Shown here: positions 9,530-18,900 of the stretch, piece by piece
Layout of the letters: each line of letters begins with the position of its first letter
How positions within the stretch are numbered: position 1 is the first letter of the stretch
Assembly (NCBI GenBank): GCA_949126835.1
Contig: OX421500.1
Location: 45,106,114-45,170,113, forward strand
Source of the DNA: Anisus vortex
Lineage: Eukaryota; Mollusca; Gastropoda; Planorbidae
Length of the DNA: 64,000 bases
Reading direction: 5' to 3'
Position numbers and translations under genes: made by a program
Notes under the pieces: generated by a model
The model's database searches: none
Seen by the model: the letters and a program-made list of their open reading frames with translations, nothing else
Told to the model about the DNA's origin: nothing

Positions 9530-9931
9530 AAAAAAAGAGCTGCAAGGTTCATTACTAGTAAATATTCCCAATTAACAAGAGTAACACCAATAGTCAAATC
9601 ATTAAACCTAGAAACTCTAGAGGGAAGAAGGGCAAAGAGTAAAGTAGTAATAATACACAAGGCATTAAACTCTAATTTAGAAATACAACCCGATAACAAC
9701 CTGTTGCAATGTTCAAATACTTTCCTTATCCCTTATGTGAGAACAAATACATATAAGTACTCTTTCTTTCCGATTGACATTCGGGCATGGAATGGGTTGC
9801 CCGAACAAACTAGGAAAACCAGTAACTTAACATCATTTAAAACATTAATAAAGACTAAACTCGGACCACGGATAGGCGTAAAACGCATAATCTTCTTTAT
9901 AGAAGGAGCGTCTGTAATGTATAAGATATGA
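9530..9931 (+). pseudogene. 5'-truncated LINE reverse transcriptase, C-terminal fragment
   Basis: One frame stays open for 133 codons to the TGA stop at 9,929-9,931. It starts with KRAARFITSKYSQLTRVT, the conserved segment after the RT thumb in jockey/CR1-like LINEs. About 70 residues later comes YKYSFFPIDIRAWNGLPE, the typical C-terminal motif (usually YSFFPRTIRDWNxLP), followed by a short Lys-rich tail. Upstream, a degraded continuation (TLQY, then LEQI-like residues after a one-base shift, near 9,500-9,530) shows that the homology starts earlier but is frame-broken. The RT catalytic domain and endonuclease are absent, so the copy is dead. An internal ATG at 9,704 is not a meaningful start. 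Confidence 0.85.
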
Positions 9932-10352
9932 TAGAAGCCTTCGCATTGGCTCTTTAAATACTTTTAGATACTTACGTAGGCTACATCCAGTAAATCCACA
10001 ATCAATTTCCCAGCCCTAATAGTTGCTATACAAAAAATTGTGAATTGTTAAAAAAAAAATACCATTACACTATTGCACAGTTGGCTGATGCACAGAGTAT
10101 TCTTGCAATGTTTGATACTTAAGAAAATTCTTCGTTCTTCTATTAAACAGGTACAAGTCCTAAACTATTTAACGTTTCCAGATATTTATGTTAACAATAG
10201 GTAACGATATTATGAAAACGTGTGAAAATAGTGCCATTGATTGATTGATAATAAAGAAACTCTAACGGCTAACATATGTGTTATTGTTCTGAGTTTAAGC
10301 AGCCAGCATGGATTTAAAAAAAAGAAAATTAATGAGAAAATTGCAGAAATTG
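9932..10352. other. AT-rich spacer, nothing recognised
   Basis: The first part may be 3' UTR of the LINE fragment. I see no poly-A tail or repeat that would mark its end. Confidence 0.45.
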
Positions 10353-10540
10353 ATGAAATATTTGATGCCCAAATGAAATATTTGATGCCCGAATGAAATA
10401 TTTGATGCCCGAATGAAATATTTGATGCCCGAATGAAATATTTGATGCCCGAATGAAATATTTGATGCCCGAATGAAATATTTGATGCCCGAATGAAATA
10501 TTTGATGCCCGAATGAAATATTTGATGCCCGGATGAAAAA
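10353..10540 (+). repeat. 20-bp minisatellite, about 9.4 copies
   Basis: Units of ATGAAATATTTGATGCCCGA, nearly identical; the first has AA in place of GA at its end. A minus-strand frame at 10,329-10,574 is the translated repeat. Confidence 0.95.
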
Positions 10541-11161
10541 TCATGGTATAAGTAGTGTGGGTAGATGTCAGCAATTTAAAATTTTGACTTACACATTTAG
10601 TTGCTTCTATTCAAACAAAATTTTATCAACGCATAAAATCTACGAAAATTGGCATATTGGTACAGATATGTACTTGGTTGTCATCGTTAGAAAACGGAAA
10701 TTGTATTTATTGACATGTAAAAAAAAATAGTATTATCATTAAGGAAAATTCAAGTGTCTAAGAATTGACATTCAACATTTATTGTAACGGTACTGAAATC
10801 CATGATAACTAATGTTATTTGTTTTATTTAACCTAGCCTGTCCAATATTATCCCTTATTGCTAACAAACAGTACTATATAGATTAACCTTTGAAAGGTCG
10901 CTGGAGCAATCTTCATCCCAAATGGCATGACTTTCAATCAATTACAGGAGTAGAAAAAGCTGAAAACTCCTATGCTATTGAAGACAGAGGAACTTGCAAA
11001 TACTCACTTAACATTTCGCTTTTCGTGACATCTAAATAAATAAACAAACTCACGGTAATTATATATATTGATCAGTGACAGTAGAAACAAAATGGCGGAA
11101 ATTTCTTCAATGATGATACTTCTGTGCCAAATCCTTTCTTGTTATAGATAAGTGGTATGAA
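10541..11161. other. AT-rich spacer with one ATGGCGG motif
   Basis: AAAATGGCGGAAA at 11,089-11,101 matches the YY1-type element AANATGGCGG exactly. The ATG would open only a 19-codon frame. Nothing else is recognised. Confidence 0.4.
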
Positions 11162-11785
11162 CTATAATTTAATAATATTTACCCGATAATGGTGTTGCTT
11201 AATATAATTTACAGTGCCAACATCATCATCCTGTTCAATAAGAATGATTTTCTTTGAAACGTCAGAAAATAATTCATTCAAGTTTGAATTGACATATTTC
11301 ACCACATCTTTTTCTGATAAAGTTAATTGAAGTAACTTGGAATCAATTAATTGGAGTAACTTGGAATCAATTAATTGAAGTAACTTGGAATCAATTAATT
11401 GAAGTAACTTGGAATCAATTAATTGAAGTAACTTGGAATCAATTAATTGAAGTAACTTGGAATCAATTAATTGAAGTAACTTGGAATCAATTAATTGAAG
11501 AAACTTGGAATCAATTAATTGGAGTAACTTGGAATCAATTAATTGAAGTAACTTGGAATCAATTAATTGAAGTAACTTGGAATCAATTAATTGAAGTAAC
11601 TTGGAATCAATTAATTGAAGTAACTTGGAATCAATTAATTGAAGTAACTTGGAATCAATTAATTGAAGTAACTTGGAATCAATTAATTGAAGTAACTTGG
11701 AATCAATTAATTGAAGTAACTTGGAATCAATTAATTGAAGTAACTTGGAATCAATTAATTGGGGTAACTTGGAATCAAAATTCAT
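11162..11785 (-). CDS. ORF with 18 tandem octapeptides (LIDSKLLQ)
   Basis: The minus-strand frame from the ATG at 11,785 encodes 207 residues. A short head (MNFDSKLPQ) leads into 18 octads LIDSKLLQ; one octad has F in place of the second L. A 54-residue non-repetitive tail follows: LTLSEKDVVKYVNSN, then NELFSDVSKKIILIEQ and an acidic EQDDDVG stretch. The frame is open back to 11,806, but only with a TTG. The tail has ordinary protein composition and looks more gene-like than other ORFs here. A possible splice donor, GGGTAAAT in the minus strand, lies near 11,181. The 24-bp unit is three times eight, so the frame survives copy-number change; that would also happen by chance. I do not recognise a family. 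It could be an exon of a larger gene or a chance frame. Confidence 0.35.
   Translation of the reverse strand: MNFDSKLPQLIDSKLLQLIDSKLLQLIDSKLLQLIDSKLLQLIDSKLLQLIDSKLLQLIDSKLLQLIDSKLLQLIDSKLLQLIDSKLLQLIDSKFLQLIDSKLLQLIDSKLLQLIDSKLLQLIDSKLLQLIDSKLLQLIDSKLLQLIDSKLLQLTLSEKDVVKYVNSNLNELFSDVSKKIILIEQDDDVGTVNYIKQHHYRVNIIKL
11327..11781 (-). repeat. 24-bp minisatellite, 18 full copies plus partial
   Basis: On the plus strand the unit is TTGAAGTAACTTGG followed by AATCAATTAA. Copies differ by only one or two bases, and the length never departs from 24 bp. It contains the palindrome TTAATTAA-like core ATCAATTAATTGA at unit junctions. Confidence 0.97.
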
Positions 11786-11814
11786 AAGGATATCAGAATT
11801 TTCCAAATAAAGTG

Positions 11815-11944
11815 CTTATAATGTTAGTTTTTAATACTATCTAGGTCTATAGTGTGGCATCTACTACAATAAATGGCAATACTGTTAGTATATAATACTA
11901 TAAAGATCTATTATGTTGTTATATAATGCTATAAATGTCAGTAA
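11815..11944 (+). repeat. AT-rich ~31-bp minisatellite, left part
   Basis: Degenerate units resembling TATAATGTTATTATATAATA then CTATAAAGGTC. The block is cut by the LTR-like insertion and resumes at 12,383. Confidence 0.7.
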
Positions 11945-12382
11945 TGTTGGAACTGTGATGTATGAGGATGAGGTTAGATTTAATTAACTCCCTTTTTTTA
12001 TTTGTCATTACCTTCCTTTGTAGCTGGTGGTCACATTTTTTTTTTGGTGACTTTGCGTGACCCTTGACCCTTGTCCGTTTGGTATGAGCTAGCACGGTTG
12101 AGTTTCCGGACCATGAGGTGTGTAATTATAGTAGTTAGGGAGTAGAGTGTATTGAGAGACTGGTTAGACTGCTTCTTGTGTTATTCTTAAATCGTGTTAT
12201 TATTATTAACTTGTGTTGAGCTTCGATATTATATGTTATGTTGAATTAAAAGTTGTTAGTAATTATTCCTGACGTCGTTTCTAAATTACTTGGATGAAAG
12301 TTGGGGCGAGAGTTAAGGATTCCTCAAGGGTATCAAGAATTAATTGTTATAAACTGCCCACCCTAGACAGCAAGACGTAACA
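11945..12382 (+). mobile_element. Candidate solo LTR inserted in the AT minisatellite
   Basis: The 438-bp segment starts TGTTGGAACTG and ends AGACGTAACA (TG...CA). It interrupts the 31-bp AT-rich minisatellite, whose units are found on both sides. A CAGTA occurs at 11,939-11,943 and 12,381-12,385; the second overlaps the proposed end, so the target duplication is not clean and the exact ends may be off by a few bases. TTGAATTAAAAG near 12,242 could serve as a poly-A signal, followed by a GC-richer U5-like part. There are no internal genes. The family (BEL, Gypsy or other) is unknown. Confidence 0.5.
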
Positions 12383-12600
12383 GTAGGCCTATATAATACT
12401 ATAAATCTCTATAATGTTATTATATAATACTATAAAAGTCTATAATGTTATTATATAATACTATAAAGTTCTATAATGTTGGTATACAATACTAAAAATA
12501 TCAATAGTGTTATTATATAATACTTTAAAGGTCTATAATATATTATTATATAATAGTTTAAAGGTCTATAATGCTATATACTGTATCTCTCTATTTTTCT
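12383..12600 (+). repeat. AT-rich ~31-bp minisatellite, right part
   Basis: About six degenerate units with TATAATGTTATTATATAATA cores. The last stretch becomes pyrimidine-rich and forms the possible splice-acceptor tract of the next feature. Confidence 0.75.
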
Positions 12601-12619
12601 TTACTTTCTACTCTGACAG

Positions 12620-12805
12620 TACATACTGGTGGACACGTGGTTTATCATAGAAGGGAGACGTCTGCCTGTACAGCCTGCTGAGCCAGTGATGGCTACATTG
12701 ATCTCTTTGAGTACAGACGTGGCTATACTACCGGCTTTGTTTATTTTTTTCAAGAGACCTTGTTCTATACAAATTGAGCACAAGTGCCATCAACAAGAAC
12801 AGTAG
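12620..12805 (+). CDS. Candidate terminal exon, unassigned protein
   Basis: A pyrimidine-rich tract, TTTTTCTTTACTTTCTACTC, followed by TGACAG ends at 12,619 and is a good 3' splice site. From 12,620 the first frame is open for 61 codons to TAG at 12,803-12,805; the other two plus-strand frames close early. The product starts YILVDTWFIIEGRRLP, has a hydrophobic middle (VMATLISLSTDVAILPALFIFF) and a charged end with KRPCSIQIEHKCHQQEQ. GC content is clearly above the flanks. An AATAAA follows at 13,000. I do not recognise the protein. The opposite strand is open as well over 12,601-12,783, so strand is uncertain. No upstream exon was identified. Confidence 0.35.
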   Translation, partial: YILVDTWFIIEGRRLPVQPAEPVMATLISLSTDVAILPALFIFFKRPCSIQIEHKCHQQEQ

Positions 12806-12830
12806 TTTATAAATGCCTTGGAGTTGAGAT

Positions 12831-12849
12831 GGGTGGGGGCGGGTGAGGG
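12831..12849 (+). other. G-quadruplex motif
   Basis: GGGTGGGGGCGGGTGAGGG has four G-tracts with loops of one to three bases, the classical G4 pattern. A run of 14 G follows at 12,868-12,881. If the upstream exon is real, both lie in its 3' UTR. Confidence 0.7.
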
Positions 12850-12999
12850 CGTAAATAGAGTCAGAGCGGGGGGGGGGGGGGAGAAGTAACAGAGAACAAA
12901 GTTTTGATAGGAGTAAAACTGGTACAAAAAGAGTTTGATAGGCCTAAAATAAAAAATTAAATTTAACACACACGAATCCTGTCTTAATGTTAGCTTATT

Positions 13000-13005
13000 A
13001 ATAAA
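13000..13005 (+). terminator. Possible poly-A signal AATAAA
   Basis: It lies 195 bases after the stop of the candidate exon at 12,620-12,805. In AT-rich DNA such hexamers are common, so this only supports the exon weakly. Confidence 0.2.
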
Positions 13006-13014
13006 TGAAAGCAT

Positions 13015-14196
13015 TGTAGATAAGTATTAATTTTAACTCCCGCCCCAGGCGACAGTACTCATAGTTACGCCACAGTATGGGGCTGAACAGCGCTACTCTA
13101 ACAAGTGGGTGTCGCATTGTTTTATTTAATCGTGAATAAAAAAGGTTTCATAAAGCGATTTAATAAGTTGTCATATGTTGAAGAGACCTTGCTGGTAGAA
13201 AAATTGGCGGAAAAGATGACAAGACGCACCATCAAGTTTTTATTTACATAATTGGCTTTTAAAGATAATAAATAAGAATGAATTTATTCATTTTAAAAGA
13301 AAGAGAGACGAGTTATCTGCCCGCTATGTTTTCTTTATTCATTTCGTGATTGTCTTGGATATAATAAACGAATATAATCACTGGCTCAACTTGTTGTTGT
13401 GTTATTTAACTATCTAACTAGCACATTTTTAAAACTATAATTTACTAGCTAACTAGCGAAATAAAAAAAACCGTTTTCATGTTAAAACAAAATGGGAACG
13501 GTTATTTAAACTTAATGACCTTGACCTAGAGCCCTCACTCAAGTAGAAAGATGAATATTATACATTCATACATTATATTCATACATATATCCGTTACCTT
13601 ATATATTATAACTATTTTTAATGCCCTAATCTTTTACATAGGTCAGTTTAAAAAAAAAAATCAAACTTTAACTTTCAGCTAGCTGTATTGTAGTTACCAT
13701 GGCAATATAGTTAATATAAGGCATATTGATTTTAAACTAGTCCCAATTTTTTATTCTCACGTTATCCTCACCCCCAACCGGTGATAAATAAACCGATTAA
13801 ACCTCAATGTCCATTTTGAGAAATGAACAAAAGGACAGTCTACTTGTAATTTTTATGAGCATGAAGGTTTTTAACATCCAGATCAGTATTAGAAAATGAT
13901 GAACAATGAAATGAATGAATCTTAACTCTGAATAAATGATGATTGGTGTTTCATTTGTAATAATTAGTATTAAATAGTATTAGTATGTCATTTATTATTA
14001 ATGTATTTTTATTATCATATTTAATTAAGGATTAAATAAATTACAAAAAATATTAAAATGACAAATGACTAAATATTAACATCAAAAATATTATAATAAA
14101 TGATCAACGCTACATTATCACAAAGAAATTTATTTACAAATAAATATACTAAGCTGCTTCACAGGTATTGGGACAATATATATATAAGTACCCTAA
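13015..14196. other. AT-rich flank of the satellite, nothing recognised
   Basis: Several short homopolymer and TA-rich stretches (TATATATATAA at about 14,178-14,188) lie directly before the satellite. No gene, repeat array or transposon was recognised. The change from AT-rich DNA to the GC-rich array is abrupt. Confidence 0.6.
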
Positions 14197-15900
14197 GTAC
14201 GTCGACGATAACGCTGAGTACGTTAACGCTACCGCTGAGTACGTCGGCGCCACCGCTTAGTACGTCGGCGCTACCACTGGGTAGGTCGGCGCTACCGCTA
14301 AGTAGGTCGGCACTACCGCTGAGTAGGTCGGCGCTACCGCTGAGTAGGTCGGCGCTACCGCTGAGTAGGTTGGCGCTACCGCTGGGTAGGTCGGCGCTAC
14401 CGCTGGGTAGGTCGGCGCTACCGCTGGGTAGGTCGGCGCTACCGCTGAGTAGGTCGGCGCTACCGCTGAGTACGTCGGCGCCACCGCTTAGTACGTCGGC
14501 GCTACCACTGGGTAGGTCGGCGCTACCGCTAAGTAGGTCGGCACTACCGCTGAGTAGGTCGGCGCTACCGCTGAGTAGGTCGGCGCTACCGCTGAGTAGG
14601 TTGGCGCTACCGCTGGGTAGGTCGGCGCTACCGCTGGGTAGGTCGGCGCTACCGCTGGGTAGGTCGGCGCTACCGCTGAGTAGGTCGGCGCTACCGCTGG
14701 GTAGGTGCGCTACCTTTTAGTAGGTCGGCGCTACCTTTGAGTAGGTCGGCACCACCGCTAACTAGGTCGGCGCTACCTTTTAGTAGGTGGGCGCTACCTT
14801 TGAGTAGGTCGGCGCCACCGCTAAGTAGGTCGGCGCTACCTTTTAGTAGTTCGGCGCTACCTTTGAGTAGGTTGTGCCACCGCTAACTAGGTTGGCGCTA
14901 CCGCTGGGTAGGTCGGAGATACCGCTGGGTAGGTCGGCGCTATCTTTTAGTAGGTCGGCGCTACCTTTGAGTAGGTAGGAGCCACCGCTAGGTAGGTCGG
15001 CACTACCGTTGGGTAGGTCCGCTCTACCGCCGGGTAGGTCGGCGCTACAGCTGAGTACGTCGGCGCTACCTTTTAGTAGGTCGGCGCTACCTTTGAGTAG
15101 GTCGGCGCCACCGCTAAGTAGGTCGGCGCTACCGCTGAGTAGGTCGGCGCTACCGCTGGGTAGGTCGGCGCTACCTCTGAGTACGTCGGCGCTACGTTTT
15201 AGTAGGTCGGCGCTACCTTTGAGTAGGTCGGCGCCACCGCTAAGTAGGTCGGCGCTACCGCTGAGTAGGTCGGCGCTACCGCTGGGTAGGTCGGCGCTAC
15301 CTCTGAGTACGTCGGCGCTACGTTTTAGTAGGTCGGCGCTACCTTTGAGTAAGTCGGCGCTACCTCTAAGTAGGTCGGCGCTACCGCTAGGTAGGTCGGC
15401 GCTACCGCCAGGTAGGTCGGCGCTACCGCCGGGTAGGTCGGCGCTACCTTTGAGTAGGTCGGTGCCACCGCTAAAAAGGTCGGCGCTACCGCTGGGTAGG
15501 TCGGCGCTACCGCCGGGTAGGTCGGCGCTACAGCTGAGTACGTCGGCGCTACCTTTGAGTAGGTCGGCGCCACCGCTAAGTAGGTCGGCGCTACCACTGG
15601 GTAGGTCGGCGCTACCGCTGGGTAGGTCGGCGCTACCTCTGAGTACGTCGGCGCTACGTTTTAGTAGGTCGGCGCTACCTTTGAGTAAGTCGGCACTACC
15701 TCTAAGTAGGTCGGCCCTACCGCCGGGTAGGTCGGCGCTACCGCCGGCTAGGTCGGCGCTACCTTTGAGTAGGACGGCGCTACCGCTGGGTAGGTCGAGC
15801 TACCGCTGGGTAGGTCGGAGCTACCGCTGGGTAGGTCGGCGCTACCGCCGGGTAGATCGGCGCTACAGCTGGGTACGTCGGCGCTACCTTTTAGTAGGTC
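14197..15900 (+). repeat. Left edge of the satellite, with 231-bp duplication
   Basis: The first units are degenerate (GTACGTCGACGATAACGCTG, then GTACGTTAACG). A block of eleven units at 14,239-14,469 is repeated directly at 14,470-14,700, the copies differing in the last unit's tail. Tails then become mixed (TTTTA, TTTGA, GCTAA) with several irregular unit lengths, for example a 3-base loss at 14,703. This edge lacks the regular modules seen further in. Confidence 0.9.
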
Positions 15901-18900
15901 GGCGCTACCATTGGGTAGGTCGGCGCTACATCTGAGTACGTCGGCGCTACGTTTTAGTAGGTCGGCGCTACCTTTGAGTAAGTCGGCGCTACCTCTAAGT
16001 AGGTCGGCGCTACCGTCGGGTAGGTCGGCGCTACCGCCGAGTAGGTCGGCGCCACCGCTAAGTACGTCGGCGCTACCGCCGGGTAGGTCGGCGCTACGAT
16101 TGGGTAGGTCGGCGCTACCGCTGGGTAGGTCGGCGCTACAGCTGAGTACGTCGGCGCTACCTTTTAGTAGGTCGGCGCTACCTTTGAGTAGGTCGGCGCC
16201 ACCGCTAAGTACGTCGGCGCTACCACTGGGTAGGTTGGCGCTACCGCTGGGTAGGTCGGCGCTATCGCTGGGTAGGTCGGCGCTACCGCCGGGTAGGTTG
16301 GCGCTACCGCCGGGTAGGTCGGCGCTACCGCCGGGTAGGTCGGCGCTACGGCTGGGTAGGTCGGCGCTACCGCTGGGTAGGTCGGCGCTACCGCTGGGTA
16401 GGTCGGCGCTACAGCTGAGTACGTCGGCGCTACCTTTTAGTAGGTCGGCGCTACGTTTAAGTAGGTCGGCGCTACCTTTGAGTAAGTCGGCGCCACCGCT
16501 AAGCAGGTCAGCGCTACATTTTAGTAGGTCGGCGCTACCGCAGATAGGTCGGCGCTACCGCCGGGTAGGTTGGCGCTACCGCCGGGTAGGTCGGCGCTAC
16601 GGCTGGGTAGGTCGGCGCTACCGTTGGGTAGGTTGGCGCTACCTTTGAGTAGGTCGGCGCCACCGCTAAGTAGGTCGGCGCTACCGCTGAGTAGGTCGGC
16701 GCTACCGCTGGGTAGGTCGGCTCTACCGCTGGGTAGGTCGGCGCTACCGCTGGGTAGGTCGGCTCTACCGCTGGGTAGGTCGGCGTTAACTCTGAGTACG
16801 TCGGCGCTACCTTTTGGTAGGTCGGCGCTACCTTTGAGTAGGTCGGCGCCACCGCTAAGTACGTCGGCGCTACCGCCGGGTAGGTCGGCGCTACGATTGG
16901 GTAGGTCGGCGCTACCGCTGGGTAGGTCGGCGCTACAGCTGAGTACGTCGGCGCTACCTTTTAGTAGGTCGGCGCTACCTTTGAGTAGGTCGGCGCCACC
17001 GCTAAGTACGTCGGCGCTACCACTGGGCAGGTTGGCGCTACCGCTGGGTAGGTCGGCGCTATCGCTGGGTAGGTCGGCGCTTCCGCAGAGTAGGTCGGCG
17101 CTACAGCTGAGTACGTCGGCGCTACCTTTTAGTAGGTCGGCGCTACCTTTGAGTAGGTCGGCGCCACCGCTAAGTACGTCGGCGCTACCACTGGGTAGGT
17201 CGGCGCTACCGCTGGGTAGGTCGAAGCTACCTCTGAGTACGTCGGCGCTACGTTTTAGTAGGTCGGCGCTACCTTTGAGTAAGTCGGCGCCACCGCTAAG
17301 CAGGTCAGCGCTACATTTTAGTAGGTCGGCGCTACCGCTGATAGGTCGGCGCTACCGCCGGGAAGGTTAGCGCTACCGCCGGGTATTTCGGCGCTACGGC
17401 TAGGTAGGTCGGCGGTACCACTGGGTAGGTCGGCGCTACCTTTCAGTATTTTGGCGCTACCTTTGAGTAGGTCTGCGCCACCGCTAAGTAGGTCGGCACT
17501 ACCGCTAAGTAGGTCGGCGCTACCGCTGATTAGGTCGGCTCTACCGCTGGGTAGGTCGGCGCTACCGCTGGGTAGGTCGGCTCTACCGCTGGGTAGGTCG
17601 GCGTTACCTCTGAGTACGTCGGCGCTACCTTTTGGTAGGTCGGCGCTACCTTTGAGTAGGTCGGCGCCACCGCTAAGTACGTCGGCGCTACCACTGGGTA
17701 GGTTGGCGCTACCGCTAAGTAGGTCGGCGCTTTCGCTGGGTAGGTCGGCGCTTCCGCAGAGTAGGTCGGCGCTACCGCTGGGTAGGTCAGCGCTATCGCT
17801 GGGTTGGTCGGCGCTTCCGCTGAGTAGGTCGGCGCTACAGCTGAGTACGTCGGTGCTACCTTTTAGTAGGTCGGCGCTACCTTTAAGTAGGTCGGCGCCA
17901 CCGCTAAGTAGGTCGGCGCTACCGCTGGGTAGGTCGGCGCTACCGCTGGGTAGGTCGACGCTACCTCTGAGTACGTCGGCGCTACGTTTAAGTAGGTCGG
18001 CGCTACCTTTGAGTAAGTCGGCGCCACCGCTAAGCAGGTCAGCGCTACATTTTAGTAGGTCGGCGCTACCGCAGATAGGTCGGCGCTACCGCCGGGTAGG
18101 TTGGCGCTACCGCCGGGTAGGTCGGCGCTACGGCTGGGTAGGTCGGCGCTACCGCTGGGTAGGTCGGCGCTACAGCTGAGTACGTCGGCGCTACCTTTCA
18201 GTAGGTCGGCGCTACCTTTCAGTAGGTCAGCGCCACCGCTAAATAGGTCGGCGCTACCGCTGAGTAGGTCGGCGCTACCGCTGATTAGGTCGGCTCTACC
18301 GCTGGGTAGGTCGGCGCTACCGCTGGGTAGGTCGGCTCTACCGCTGGGTAGGTCGGCGTTACCTCTGAGTACGTCGGCGCTACCTTTTGGTAGGTCGGCG
18401 CTACCTTTGAGTAGGTCGGCGCCACCGCTAAGTACGTCGGCGCTACCACTGGGTAGGTTGGCGCTACCGCTAAGTAGGTCGGCGCTTTCGCTGGGTAGGT
18501 CGGCGCTTCCGCAGAGTAGGTCGGCGCTACCGCTGGCTAGGTTAGCGCTATCGCTGGGTTGGTCGGCGCTTCCGCTGAGTAGGTCGGCGCTACAGCTGAG
18601 TACGTCGGTGCTACCTTTTAGTAGGTCGGCGCTACCTTTAAGTAGGTCGGCGCCACCGCTAAGTAGGTCGGCGCTATCGCTGGGTAGGTCGGCGCTACCG
18701 CTGGGTAGGTCGACGCTACCTCTGAGTACGTCGGCGCTATGTTTAAGTAGGTCGGCGCTACCTTTGAGTAAGTCGGCGCCACCGCTAAGCAGGTCAGCGC
18801 TACATTTTAGTAGGTCGGCGCTACCGCAGATAGGTCGGCGCTACCGCCGGGTAGGTTGGCGCTACCGCCGGGTAGGTCGGCGCTACGGCTGGGTAGGTCG

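Noticed and set aside
9517..9699. Minus-strand 60-codon frame opposite the LINE fragment
   Set aside because: It overlaps the recognisable LINE reverse-transcriptase frame on the plus strand and is its antisense shadow.
10329..10574. Minus-strand frame with IKYFIRASNISFGHQIFHSG repeats
   Set aside because: It is a 20-bp repeat read through three frames in turn, giving a 60-bp (20-residue) protein period by arithmetic. It has no non-repetitive gene-like part.
12601..13014. Two minus-strand frames of 60 and 74 codons
   Set aside because: The first overlaps the better supported plus-strand exon candidate, though the strand remains open to doubt. The second translates a poly-G/G-rich stretch into prolines and has no gene-like features.
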